Positions 25,845 to 34,620 of a stretch of 64,000 nt of DNA are shown here, piece after piece (positions within the stretch are counted from its first letter, which is position 1; each line of letters starts with the position of its first letter). The notes under the pieces are model-generated. The model did no database searches. It was not told the DNA's origin and saw only the letters and a program-made list of their open reading frames with translations. Made by a program: the position numbers and the translations under genes. The DNA comes from Paraburkholderia elongata (GTDB taxonomy: Bacteria > Pseudomonadota > Gammaproteobacteria > Burkholderiales > Burkholderiaceae). Where the stretch lies: the NCBI RefSeq assembly GCF_013177735.1, contig NZ_WOEZ01000018.1, positions 100,961 to 164,960 on the forward strand, in the 5' to 3' direction.

Positions 25845-26816
25845 ATGGAAGCAAGCGTTGAAAGAATCAGTGTGATACGAAAGCGGCGGCCTGTGCCGTC
25901 GATTGTCGCGGCGAGCGGCGTACTTGCGGTGGCGGCGATGCTCGGTGTGCCCGGGTTTGCATCGAGTGGCAACATCACCAACATCGGACTGCAGGTCTCG
26001 ATCCTGCTCATGATCGCCATGCCGATGACGCTAGTCATTCTGAGCGAGGGGCTCGACCTCTCCGTGGGTGCGCTCCTCAGTCTCTGTGCGGTCGTTTTCG
26101 CTCAGACTCTGGGGTTGGGGTGGGGCATCGCGCTGGCGTTATGTGCCTCGGTAGCAGTGGGGATGCTGACAGGTCTCTTCAACGGCGCACTCATCGCGAA
26201 GCTGGGGCTTCCTCCCTTTGTTGTCACGCTCGGTACGCTCGGCATTGCCCACGGTATCGCGCTAGTGCTGACGGACGGCAACGCGGTTGTCGTCGGGAAC
26301 CCCAGCGTCGCCCAGCTCTACGCGTGGACCCTTTTCGGTATTCCGTTTCCGGTGATCTTTGCGCTCTTAGCGTATGCACTCACCCATCTCCTGCTGTATC
26401 ACACCCGGTTTGGCACCTATGTGTTCGCCATCGGCGGTAATCGGGATGCGCTGCTTCTTGCCGGTATCAAAGCCAAAGCCTTTCACATTGCGATCTATGT
26501 CTTCGGTGGCTTGATGGTCGGATTGGCGGCGCTGGTGCTGGTCGGTCGAATGAATTCCGCAGAGCCCAACTCGGCGATCGGCATGGAGTTCGATGCCATT
26601 GCAGCTGTCGTCCTCGGCGGCACGTCTTTCGAGCGTGGCGAAGGATGGCTGTTCGGCACGGTCATGGGCGTCGTGACGATCGGCGTTTTACGCAATGCCT
26701 TGAATCTCCTTGGCATCGAGTCCTCTCTGCAGGTCGTTTCCGTCGGGATGCTGGTACTCCTTGTCGTTGTTATCGATAGTGTGCGCAAGTCCAGAGTGAA
26801 TGGAGCGAAAGCATGA
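25845..26816 (+). CDS. Ribose-type ABC transporter permease 1
   Basis: A 323-residue RbsC-type inner-membrane permease with about eight hydrophobic segments. It has the family motifs LSEGLDLSVGALLSL, FNGALIAKLGLPPFVVTLGTLGIAHG and AVVLGGTSFERGEG. It starts 3 bp after the ATPase gene and overlaps the second permease by 4 bp. Two different RbsC-type permeases suggest a heterodimeric channel. Confidence 0.92.
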   Translation: MEASVERISVIRKRRPVPSIVAASGVLAVAAMLGVPGFASSGNITNIGLQVSILLMIAMPMTLVILSEGLDLSVGALLSLCAVVFAQTLGLGWGIALALCASVAVGMLTGLFNGALIAKLGLPPFVVTLGTLGIAHGIALVLTDGNAVVVGNPSVAQLYAWTLFGIPFPVIFALLAYALTHLLLYHTRFGTYVFAIGGNRDALLLAGIKAKAFHIAIYVFGGLMVGLAALVLVGRMNSAEPNSAIGMEFDAIAAVVLGGTSFERGEGWLFGTVMGVVTIGVLRNALNLLGIESSLQVVSVGMLVLLVVVIDSVRKSRVNGAKA

Positions 26817-27820
26817 GTATTCTGAACAACTCCCGCTTCGTATGGTCCCGCGTCAGCCAGCTGGATGTGCGTCATCATGTCCGTGAGGAAACGGCCACGC
26901 TGATCTATCGCGCCATACTCATCGTTCTGATTGCGATGGCGTTGGCTTTCGCGACGTCGGCGTTCTCTGCAGCCCCCAATCTGCTCAACGTTCTGCGTCA
27001 GGCGAGCCTGATGTTCCTGCTCGCCTCCGGGCTTACGTTGGTGATCCTGTCTGGCGGCTTTGATCTCTCGATTGCGGCCAATCTTACGTTGTCGGCCTGT
27101 CTCGCGGCAGGTGTCATGAAGACGGGCGGGTCGCCGGTTCTGGCGGCCGCAACCGCGCTTTCATGCAGTACGCTGATCGGCCTGCTCAATGGTCTCGCCG
27201 TGACGTTGCTGCGGCTTCCACCGTTTCTTGCCACCTACGGGATGCTTTGGGTCGTTCAGGGGCTCGCGTTCCATTACATGGGCGGTAACGAAATCTACGG
27301 CTTTCCGACGGGGTTCAGAACACTGGGGACAGGATTCCTCGGCGGCATACCGTTGCCTGTGTACATGATGGTATTCGTGCTGGTTGGCGCGACGATCGTC
27401 ACGGGAGGGCTCAATTTCGGCCGGGAAATCTATGCGATTGGTGCCAATAGCGAGGTTGCGAGGCTCTCAGGCATACCGGTGCGCCGGCGCAAAATTGCTG
27501 TTTATACGATAAGTGGTTTGATGTCCGGGATTGCGGCGCTCATCTATCTCGCGCGGGTCAATGCCGCAGATTCAGCCATGGGCGAGCCGCTTCTGCTTCC
27601 CGTTATCGCGGCCATATTGATTGGTGGCACGTCACTGTTCGGTGGCGCAGGGAGCTTGCTGGGCACGTTGTCAGGGTGCCTCATTCTTGCGCTCGTGATA
27701 GACGGGATGAACCTCCTGAACCTCAACGCAAACTGGCAGCCATTGATCATTGGCGCCGTTCTGCTCATTGCCGTGCTCGCGGACGTGCTCGGACGGGGCA
27801 GAAAAGAGCGGATCGGCTGA
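26813..27820 (+). CDS. Ribose-type ABC transporter permease 2
   Basis: A 335-residue RbsC-type permease. It has LSGGFDLSIAANLTLSACLAAG, LNGLAVTLLRLPPFLATYGMLWVVQGL and AAILIGGTSLFGGAGSLLGTLSGC. It is translationally coupled to permease 1 (ATGA overlap) and completes the four-gene importer. Confidence 0.92.
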   Translation: MSILNNSRFVWSRVSQLDVRHHVREETATLIYRAILIVLIAMALAFATSAFSAAPNLLNVLRQASLMFLLASGLTLVILSGGFDLSIAANLTLSACLAAGVMKTGGSPVLAAATALSCSTLIGLLNGLAVTLLRLPPFLATYGMLWVVQGLAFHYMGGNEIYGFPTGFRTLGTGFLGGIPLPVYMMVFVLVGATIVTGGLNFGREIYAIGANSEVARLSGIPVRRRKIAVYTISGLMSGIAALIYLARVNAADSAMGEPLLLPVIAAILIGGTSLFGGAGSLLGTLSGCLILALVIDGMNLLNLNANWQPLIIGAVLLIAVLADVLGRGRKERIG

Positions 27821-27933
27821 CTCTGCTGGGCGATAAATGACCTCAGGGTTGTTTGTCGCTCATCGTGTTGTTCGTCTTGCATGCCCTTTGCCGCCGTTGC
27901 CGCTATTTCCAGTTACCGATAGTCACGAAAACG

Positions 27934-27953
27934 GACGCTTTGATAAGCGGCGA
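27934..27953. repeat. 20-bp element shared with the AraC promoter region, copy 1
   Basis: GACGCTTTGATAAGCGGCGA matches 36580-36599 at 19 of 20 positions. It contains the inverted arms CGCTT and AAGCG around a 4-base centre. Both copies lie in non-coding DNA, so a shared regulator-binding site is likely. Confidence 0.65.
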
Positions 27954-28091
27954 GACTTCGAGGTCAAGGACTTTAATCCGCTGTTCCGTATCATCTGGAT
28001 AACGATTCGGTCGACGCAAACGCAATCGATTGTTCAATAAATTTCATCTGACTGATTGAAATACCAAGGGAAAACGTGAGTCAAATAATTT

Positions 28092-28133
28092 TTGACGAGC
28101 AAAGATTACGCACTAAGATGCAAACGATTGCAT
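28092..28133 (+). promoter_or_regulatory. Promoter and LacI-type operator, copy 3 (porin block)
   Basis: TTGACG (28092-28097), a 16-bp spacer and TAAGAT (28114-28119) are overlapped by the perfect palindrome ATGCAAACGATTGCAT (28118-28133). The geometry matches the promoters at 16456 and 22987. It lies 226 bp before the porin start. Confidence 0.74.
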
Positions 28134-28358
28134 AGGTATTGCAGAAGTAGAGCTTAAGGAAGGATTTGGCGTGGTGGTGGGTCGGAAAGCCGGCTAAGGC
28201 GACGACCGAGGCAATCTGGCTGTCTTGCAGGTGTGTCGCGTGTTTGTTTTAGCCTGTCTTTCCTTCCTAGAAGATTCGTACAACGAATATATAAATGCGA
28301 GCTGTGAATTCGGAAGCGGCTGGCAGTGAATCCATTACTAAGAGCGAGTGAGGAAGAC

Positions 28359-29477
28359 ATGAAACGAAGGCTGATTGCCGCGGTCATTGGTGCGGGGCTG
28401 TGCAGCGCTGGATTGAGCTGTGCGAGCTTTGCGCAGAGTAGCGTGACGATGGCGGGCAAACTGGACGACGGTATCACGTTCGTCGACAACGAAGGCGGTC
28501 ACCACAATTACAAGGCCGATAGCGGCGTGCTGTTTCCAAATCTTTGGATATTGACGGGTGTGGAGGATCTGGGCGGTGGCATCAAGACTGTGTTCAAGTT
28601 GTCGACGCTGTTCAACCTCAATAACGGCCAGCTCAATCAGCCGAACACCTTATTTGGCCAGCAAGCATGGGTGGGTCTGCAGACCGACTACGGCACGCTG
28701 ACAATGGGTAATCAGTTCGATTTCAGCGCGGATTTCTTTGGCCAGTTCAACGTGGGCTCCTCCGGTAGCGGCTACGCGATTCACCAGGGCGACTTCGACC
28801 ACACCAACAATGACCGCCTGAAAAACTCCATCAAGTACACGAGTCCCGTGTGGGGCGGTTTCACATTTGGTGCGATGTACGGCTTTAGCAATACGCCGGG
28901 AAGTTTTCATGACGGAAGCGGTTGGAGTGCCGGTTTGCAATACGCCAATGGACCTTTCACGATCGGCGCAGCGTACACGTACCAGGCCAAGCCCACGCTC
29001 GACCCCTATGCGCAAATTGGTGTCCACTCGTTCTTCAATGTGCCTGTCGCCACTGTGTCGAACAATACCGCGACCGACCTGGCGCCGGAGTTCCAGATTA
29101 GCTCTCTGGGGACGTTCGGGATCGGTGCGTCCTATGCGATTGGAGACTTCACGCTCTACGGCAACTTCAGCGATACCGTCCTGAAGTACCAGGCCAAGAC
29201 CTCGGTCATGCATGTCTATGAAACGGGCGCGACCTACCAGGTCACGCCTGCCACGCAGCTGGTTCTCGGTTATCAGCACACCGGCTTCGAAGGCCACACG
29301 TGGAACCAGGTGACCGCAGCGGCGCTTTATTCGCTGTCGAAACGTACCCAGGTCTACATCTCCTCGGACTACCTGAAGGCGTCATCCGGAGTGGACGCTG
29401 TCATCGGCGCGAGTTTCCAGCCCTCGCTGGCGGGTCAGCAGACTGACGTGCGAGTCGGCATCTATCACGCTTTCTAA
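28359..29477 (+). CDS. Outer-membrane porin (LacI regulon)
   Basis: A 372-residue Gram-negative porin starting at MKRRLIAAVIGAGLCSAG with GAGG upstream. The signal peptide is probably cleaved after ASFA|QSSVTMAGKLDDG. Typical segments are TGVEDLGGGIKTVFKLSTLF and QQAWVGLQTDYGTLTMGNQFDF, and the protein ends VRVGIYHAF with a C-terminal Phe. It lies behind a LacI-type operator and so probably supplies outer-membrane entry for the substrate of the ribose-type importer. Confidence 0.92.
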   Translation: MKRRLIAAVIGAGLCSAGLSCASFAQSSVTMAGKLDDGITFVDNEGGHHNYKADSGVLFPNLWILTGVEDLGGGIKTVFKLSTLFNLNNGQLNQPNTLFGQQAWVGLQTDYGTLTMGNQFDFSADFFGQFNVGSSGSGYAIHQGDFDHTNNDRLKNSIKYTSPVWGGFTFGAMYGFSNTPGSFHDGSGWSAGLQYANGPFTIGAAYTYQAKPTLDPYAQIGVHSFFNVPVATVSNNTATDLAPEFQISSLGTFGIGASYAIGDFTLYGNFSDTVLKYQAKTSVMHVYETGATYQVTPATQLVLGYQHTGFEGHTWNQVTAAALYSLSKRTQVYISSDYLKASSGVDAVIGASFQPSLAGQQTDVRVGIYHAF

Positions 29478-29585
29478 CCACGCTTTCTTCGCAGGTTTGT
29501 CTGCGTTGCGATAACCGAATTGGGGAAGTGCTCCCCGTCCCAGCAGCGACTGGAAATTTTAACGACTGATTGGAGGAGTCAACAC

Positions 29586-30716
29586 ATGAAACGTACATAC
29601 CTTGGACTGGCTTTGGCGGGTACTTTGGCGGTCGGCGCTTATACGTGGGCGAGCGAGGCGGCCCAGACCGCGCCCAAATGGCTTGCGAATATTCCGGTGA
29701 CGAGCGCCAAGCCGTTCGGCTTCGATATCAGCGCGTCGGCGGACGGCAAGTACTACCTTGCCGACGGGGCGAACGCCACGCTGGACGTGTTCGACGCGAA
29801 AACAGCCACGCTGGTTGACCAGATTAAGGCGGACTTCGCCGGCATTGGACCCAGCCATGACAAGTCGGGCCCGTCGGGAGTCACCCCGGTGCCGGGCACA
29901 TCGCTGGTGTACGTTGGCGACGTCAACTCGGTCAAGGTGATCGACGTCGCAACCAAAAAGCTGGTTAAGACCATTACCGTCAGCACGTCCGGTATTCGCG
30001 CCGACGAGAGCTGCCTGGACCCTGAGCATCATGTCGTGATGTTCTCGAGCGGCGCAGAGGAGCCGCCTTTTGCCACCTTCATCAATACCGAGAGCCAGGA
30101 GGTGATCGGGAAACTCCCGTTGAAGGACTCGACCGGTCTCGAAGCGTGCGCGTATGACCCGAAGGGCAAGAACTTCGTGTTGAACAACGATGGCACCAAA
30201 GCCAATCCGAAAGGGGAGGTCGATGTGATTCCGGTCGCGTCGGTTCTCGCAGGCAAGCCTGTCGTCGCGAACGTATTCGTGCTGAAGGGCTGTGAAGGTC
30301 CGACCGGCCTCGCAATGGGTCCGGGCAACGATGCACTGATCGGGTGTGATCCTGACGAGGGTGGCAAGCAGGCTACGTTGATCATCGACCGTACGAACGG
30401 CAAAACCGTCGCCGAGTTGCCGTTCGGCGGCGCGGACGAAGTCGTGTACGACCCGGTGTCCAATCGCTACTTCCTGGCCGCCGGTCACCGTTCGGCGGAC
30501 AACGTCTCCCAGGTCGGCAGCAAGACGGCGAAGTTCGACCCGGCGCTCGGCATTATCGACGCCGCTACGCGCAGCATCGTCGCGATTGTTCCGACCACGA
30601 TGGGCGCGCACTCGGTGGCGGTGGACGGCGAGTCTCATCGTGTCTTCGTGCCGCACGGACCGGGCCACTCGGAGCAGTTTGCGGGTGCTGGTGTAGCGGT
30701 ATTCGCGACCCAGTAA
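29586..30716 (+). CDS. Exported YVTN-type beta-propeller protein
   Basis: A 376-residue protein starting at MKRTYLGLALAGTLAVGAYTW with GGAGG upstream. A signal peptide ends near ASEAAQ. The rest is built of beta-propeller blades with repeated VYVGDVNSVKVIDVATKKLVKTI and LGIIDAATRSIVAIVP patterns. Family members include lactonases and substrate-binding or scaffold propellers of the periplasm. Its place after the porin suggests periplasmic handling of the imported compound. No catalytic residues could be identified. Confidence 0.82.
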   Translation: MKRTYLGLALAGTLAVGAYTWASEAAQTAPKWLANIPVTSAKPFGFDISASADGKYYLADGANATLDVFDAKTATLVDQIKADFAGIGPSHDKSGPSGVTPVPGTSLVYVGDVNSVKVIDVATKKLVKTITVSTSGIRADESCLDPEHHVVMFSSGAEEPPFATFINTESQEVIGKLPLKDSTGLEACAYDPKGKNFVLNNDGTKANPKGEVDVIPVASVLAGKPVVANVFVLKGCEGPTGLAMGPGNDALIGCDPDEGGKQATLIIDRTNGKTVAELPFGGADEVVYDPVSNRYFLAAGHRSADNVSQVGSKTAKFDPALGIIDAATRSIVAIVPTTMGAHSVAVDGESHRVFVPHGPGHSEQFAGAGVAVFATQ

Positions 30717-30780
30717 GCGATCCGGTAAGCGACCCGGCAGTCGTTCGGCACGTGTGACTCGCAGTCGGACGCTGCCGATT

Positions 30781-30809
30781 CCCCAGGACTTCGTCAAACG
30801 GTCCTGGGG
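30781..30809. terminator. Hairpin after the beta-propeller gene
   Basis: The arms CCCCAGGAC (30781-30789) and GTCCTGGGG (30801-30809) form a perfect 9-bp stem 65 bp after the stop. There is no T-tract. It may be a partial terminator or processing site. Confidence 0.5.
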
Positions 30810-30866
30810 CACCTTGCACCACACTCCCTCCGCCCTCAGTAATCCAACTTTCAAAGAGACTCAATC

Positions 30867-31196
30867 ATGGTCCAGTTTCGTGCAGTTTCAGCTGCACTCG
30901 TCGTGTCGCTTGGTTTGATGCTAATCGAGGCGCCTGTGGCGACGGCTCAACCGGCTAGTGGGGAGCAGGCGTCCTCATCCATGGGCGCCTCAACGCCGAA
31001 GCAGATCGCCAAGGCCCAACGGAAGGCTGCGCGCAAGGCACGGCGGGAAAAGAAGAACGCCGAGTTGAAGGCACTCGAGAAGAACGGTTATCGAGAGTCA
31101 GGCAATCAGGATAACTATCCGCAGAATCTCATGGATGCGGAGCGCAAGGCCGCTGCATCGAAAGCCGCTGCGCCGGCATCCGCATCGGGTCAGTAA
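30867..31196 (+). CDS. Small exported basic protein, DUF4148-like
   Basis: A 109-residue protein with an N-terminal signal peptide (cleavage near VATAQ). A Lys/Arg/Ala-rich middle segment (KQIAKAQRKAARKARREKKNAELKALEKNGY) and a short conserved tail (NYPQNLMDAERKAAA) follow. The last part resembles the DUF4148 family of small Burkholderiaceae periplasmic proteins. Function is unknown. AAAGAG precedes the ATG. Confidence 0.7.
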   Translation: MVQFRAVSAALVVSLGLMLIEAPVATAQPASGEQASSSMGASTPKQIAKAQRKAARKARREKKNAELKALEKNGYRESGNQDNYPQNLMDAERKAAASKAAAPASASGQ

Positions 31197-31369
31197 CACG
31201 CTCAACTTTAAGGGTGACGCTGGGGGTTATGTCCTCAGCGACAAGCCCGATCAAAAATTATCGGACTTGTTGGTAAGCGCGCGATCTTTCTGGTTATAGC
31301 GATACGCGCCCCCCAGCATAAGCTTCATCTATCGAGCGCCGCTCGAGGTGTCATGAAGAGGAGACTAGC

Positions 31370-31933
31370 TTGAGATTCTGTCGTCCAGCTCCGTTAAACA
31401 ACGCCCTATTGGCCACATTAGTGGGTTCGGCGTGCCTCGTTTTTCTGAGCAACGTTTGTGTCGCCGAGACGACTCAAGCGCAGCAGGCAGCGGCCCCGCT
31501 TGCAAGCTATTCGCTGAGTATCAAGCAGGCAATGAAGCTTGTTGAGATCGCAACGGCAACCGCGCAGAGCCGCCATCTCGCGATGAGTTTTGCCGTGCTC
31601 GACCCGGGAGGCCACCTCATTATGGCTTTACGCATGGACGGTGCGCCCTTTGCCAGTGTTGATTTCGCCCGCGGCAAGGCCTTCGCCTCCGTTGCGCTCG
31701 GTGGCCAGTCCGGCGCAACGCTGGAGCAGCGCTTCAAGGATGATCCTTCGGAGTACAGCAATGTTTCCGGTGCGGGTTATTTCGCGCCGTTTCTGCCGGC
31801 ACGGGGTGTGTTTCCCGTCTTTGTCGGTGGGCATCTGTTAGGCGCCGTTGGCGCGAGCGGTGCACCCTCGGAGATCGACGATCAGGTCGTCAAGGGTGCA
31901 ATTGAAGCAATCGGTGCAACGACTGCGCGATGA
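31370..31933 (+). CDS. Exported GlcG/HbpS-family protein
   Basis: A 187-residue protein starting at a TTG with GAGGAG upstream. The signal peptide (LLATLVGSACLVFLSNVCVAE) is followed by a GlcG/HbpS (DUF336) domain (FAVLDPGGHLIMALRMDGAPFASVDFARGKAFASVALG, then PVFVGGHLLGAVGASGA). HbpS binds heme, and many homologues sit in oxidation operons as accessory proteins. The signal peptide places it in the periplasm. Its role here is unknown. Confidence 0.85.
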   Translation: MRFCRPAPLNNALLATLVGSACLVFLSNVCVAETTQAQQAAAPLASYSLSIKQAMKLVEIATATAQSRHLAMSFAVLDPGGHLIMALRMDGAPFASVDFARGKAFASVALGGQSGATLEQRFKDDPSEYSNVSGAGYFAPFLPARGVFPVFVGGHLLGAVGASGAPSEIDDQVVKGAIEAIGATTAR

Positions 31934-31972
31934 CACGTCGTGTCCTATTGAAACGATATTGGGAAAATTTTC

Positions 31973-33175
31973 ATGAAACGCGAAACAGAACAACGCGATG
32001 CAGTGGCAGTGACAAGCGAGGCAGAAGACAGGCACGCCACGACACATGATGCGACAGACGCTTGCCGTCGCTCGATCCTGAAGCTTGGTTTCGGTGCATT
32101 TGCCGCGGGCGCTTTAGGTTTGTCCGGCGCAGCTCGCGCGCAGAGCGGTACGTCACAAGGTGCGGCCGTCGCGGCAGCCGCGCGCGAAGGTCAGACCATC
32201 AAACTCGTGCCGTCGCTGGACACGGTCAAGGTCGGGCAGATCGAGCCCAGCGCGCCGACAGCAGTCACGATCAAGTCGGGCGATACCGTCTGGTATGACG
32301 GCACATGGACCAATTGGGGCAATGAGGCAAAGTATGGGCTGACCTTCAAGGAGCGCGAGCCGATCCGCAAGAAGTACCCCAACGGTCCCTTCTCGCTGAT
32401 TGGGCCCGTTTCGATCATCGGCGCCGAAGCGGGCGATCTGGTCGAATGCCGTATGTTGAAAATGCGGCCGATCGACTGGGGCTGGAATTCCGCGCCTCCC
32501 GGCGTCGGCGCATTGCCGCACGATTTCAAGCCTTACCTGCGCTATCTGAAATTCGACAAGGACAGGACCGCCGCCGCGTATGTGCCCGGCGTCAATATTC
32601 CGCTGAAGCCATTTCAGGCGTATATCGCCGCGCAGCCGGCCGGCGAGAAACCCATCAGCGCAAATCTGGCCGGCAATTACGGCGGCAATCTCGACTGTGC
32701 CGTGCTGGGTGTGGATACATCGATCTTCCTGCCAGTACAGGTCACCGGTGCGCGGGTGTGGACGGGCGGTTCCATGGGCGCCTCGGGTGAAGGCAACGTC
32801 GATCAGACCTCGATTGAGACGGCTTTCGAAGAGATGCGTATCCAGTACATCCTGCACAAAGGTGCCGCACTGAATGTGCCGATGGCGGAGACGCCTGACC
32901 ACTGGATCGGCTTCGGGTTTTCCGACTCCCTCGAGAATTCACTGGTGGCCTGCTTGCGCCAGATGATCAGCTGGCTGTCCGCCGCCAGCGGCATTGCACC
33001 GGAAGATTGCTACGGAATCTATAGCGTGGCCGGTAGCTTCCGTGTGACGCAATACGCCAATCAGACCGGAACGGTTTACTCGACTATTCCGCCGAAGGGT
33101 ATTCACTGCATGCTTCCCAAGCGCATTTTTTCCCCTGCGCTACAGGAGCGCATTGCAACGTCTATCCGCGCCTAA
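31973..33175 (+). CDS. Tat-exported acetamidase/formamidase-family protein
   Basis: A 400-residue FmdA/AmdA-family protein. A twin-arginine-like signal is visible (CRRSILKLGFGAFAAGALGLSGAARA) after an extended polar N-terminus. Family segments are IKSGDTVWYDGTWTNWG, YGGNLDC, FLPVQVTGARVWTGGSMGASGEG (GDxHxxxGxGE-like, degenerate) and ETPDHWIGFGF. Known members hydrolyse formamide or short amides in the cytoplasm. Export, together with the altered central motif, suggests a different periplasmic substrate. Confidence 0.84.
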   Translation: MKRETEQRDAVAVTSEAEDRHATTHDATDACRRSILKLGFGAFAAGALGLSGAARAQSGTSQGAAVAAAAREGQTIKLVPSLDTVKVGQIEPSAPTAVTIKSGDTVWYDGTWTNWGNEAKYGLTFKEREPIRKKYPNGPFSLIGPVSIIGAEAGDLVECRMLKMRPIDWGWNSAPPGVGALPHDFKPYLRYLKFDKDRTAAAYVPGVNIPLKPFQAYIAAQPAGEKPISANLAGNYGGNLDCAVLGVDTSIFLPVQVTGARVWTGGSMGASGEGNVDQTSIETAFEEMRIQYILHKGAALNVPMAETPDHWIGFGFSDSLENSLVACLRQMISWLSAASGIAPEDCYGIYSVAGSFRVTQYANQTGTVYSTIPPKGIHCMLPKRIFSPALQERIATSIRA

Positions 33176-33282
33176 ACCCATGATGGTGCGTCAGTTCAAC
33201 AGGCGTGCACTAACGCCTGGCTACAGCATTGCGAGCGGGCCATGTGCCCGCGCAGATGCCAGCGTTGTAAGGAGATGATTCG

Positions 33283-34572
33283 ATGAATGAGAAAGACCCG
33301 AAACCGTCTATAGAAGGCGGCTTGGCCAAAACGCGCCGCGCAGGACCGATACTGGCCCTGTTGGTGTGCTTCCTGGTGATCGTTCTAGACGGATTCAACA
33401 CGACGTCGATCTCCTTTGTCGTGCCAAAGCTCGCTCATGAATGGCACCTGGCGCCGGCGCTCTTCACCACCGTTTTTGTGGCGACGAACGTTGGCGCGGC
33501 GATCGGTTTCATGATTTCCGGTCCTCTCGCTCAACGTTTCGGACACCGTGCCGTCGGCGTCGCCAGCGTTGTGCTGTTCGCCGGGAGCACGCTGCTGACT
33601 TCGTATGCGAACGATATCGCCAGCTTGTCCGTCATGCGTCTCGCGGCGGCCATCGGTTTGGGCGCGGCGTTGCCGATCGCGATTACGGCGGCGGCCGGCA
33701 TCATGGGCGCGAAGCATAAGGTGGCGGCGTCCCTGCTCGTTACGACTGGCATGTCCGTGGGCGCGGTCACGGGCGGCGTGGCAGGTGGTCCTCTGATGAG
33801 TCACTTCGGCTGGCAGTCCATCTTTGTGACCGGTGGTGTCCTGCCTTTCCTGCTGGTTGTTGCGTTCTTTCGCATCCTCCCGGCGCGCAGCCCGGTGATA
33901 GCCGATGCCGCCGCCGTGCGTGTGTCTAACCCGCTCAAGGCGCTGTTCGAAAATGGTCTGGGCGCCTACACGTGCCTGCTGTGGCTGTTTTCATTCCTGA
34001 TCTTCATGGACGTCTATGCATTGCTGTTCTGGGTGCCGACGCTGCTGGTGGATTTCGGCTTCTCAGCGGACCATGCTTCGGTCGGCATGGCGGCCTTCAG
34101 TATCGGTGGTCTGAGCGGCAACATCGTGATGACCGGGGCTGTCGCGATCATGACGCTTGCCGGCAGGCTCAGGGTGAAATCGGCTCTGGTTCTGGGATTG
34201 TTGCTGGTGATTATCAGCATTGCCGGCCTTAGTCAGGTGGCGGTGACGCCGGGCATCGTGCTGCTGCTCATCGGCGTGATCGGCGCCGGTCTGGTCAACG
34301 GCATCATGGGTCAGACCGCGCTCGCAGTCGCTTTCTATCCGCCGGAGATACGCGCGACCGGGGTCGGCTGGGGGCATGCGATCGGGCGGGTCGGTTCCTT
34401 CGTTGGGCCGGCGATTGGAGGCGGCTTGCTGTCGCTCGGTTGGCCGGTACGCGATATCGTCCTCACTTCCGTTGCGCCCGCTGGCGCTGCGATCCTCGCG
34501 CTCGCCGCCTTGTCGTTGATCGGTCGTAGAGCGGTTCAAAAGTTTCCCGATAGCGCCGTGGTGGAGAACTGA
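33283..34572 (+). CDS. MFS transporter, aromatic acid:H+ symporter type
   Basis: A 429-residue inner-membrane carrier with twelve hydrophobic segments. LDGFNTTSISFVVPKLAHEW in the first helix corresponds to the conserved Asp-Gly motif of the AAHS family (PcaK/BenK). It also has SGPLAQRFGHRAVG in the loop between helices 2 and 3. AAGGAG precedes the ATG. It probably imports a carboxylated aromatic or ring-cleavage product for the neighbouring FAH enzyme. Confidence 0.88.
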   Translation: MNEKDPKPSIEGGLAKTRRAGPILALLVCFLVIVLDGFNTTSISFVVPKLAHEWHLAPALFTTVFVATNVGAAIGFMISGPLAQRFGHRAVGVASVVLFAGSTLLTSYANDIASLSVMRLAAAIGLGAALPIAITAAAGIMGAKHKVAASLLVTTGMSVGAVTGGVAGGPLMSHFGWQSIFVTGGVLPFLLVVAFFRILPARSPVIADAAAVRVSNPLKALFENGLGAYTCLLWLFSFLIFMDVYALLFWVPTLLVDFGFSADHASVGMAAFSIGGLSGNIVMTGAVAIMTLAGRLRVKSALVLGLLLVIISIAGLSQVAVTPGIVLLLIGVIGAGLVNGIMGQTALAVAFYPPEIRATGVGWGHAIGRVGSFVGPAIGGGLLSLGWPVRDIVLTSVAPAGAAILALAALSLIGRRAVQKFPDSAVVEN

Positions 34573-34620
34573 GACTCGCCACGTCCTACTATTTAATCCA
34601 ACGCAAAGACACGCTCGATC

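Larger units (their letters stand above)
27821..28358. promoter_or_regulatory. Long regulatory region upstream of the second porin
   Basis: This 538-bp stretch holds no convincing gene. It contains an element GACGCTTTGATAAGCGGCGA (27934-27953) that recurs near the AraC gene at 36580. It also has a weak LacI-like site GCAATCGATTGT (28022-28033), a TTGACG/TAAGAT promoter and a perfect LacI-type operator (28118-28133). The stretch 28140-28330 would be a long 5' leader in which I see no clear structure. Confidence 0.65.

Noticed and set aside
31213..31244. Imperfect hairpin CGCTGGGG ... CCTCAGCG after the DUF4148-like gene
   Set aside because: Short stem with a mismatch and no T-tract; too weak to call.
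33200..33219. 7-bp stem CAGGCGT/ACGCCTG after the formamidase-like gene
   Set aside because: Too short for confidence and typical of chance in GC-rich DNA.
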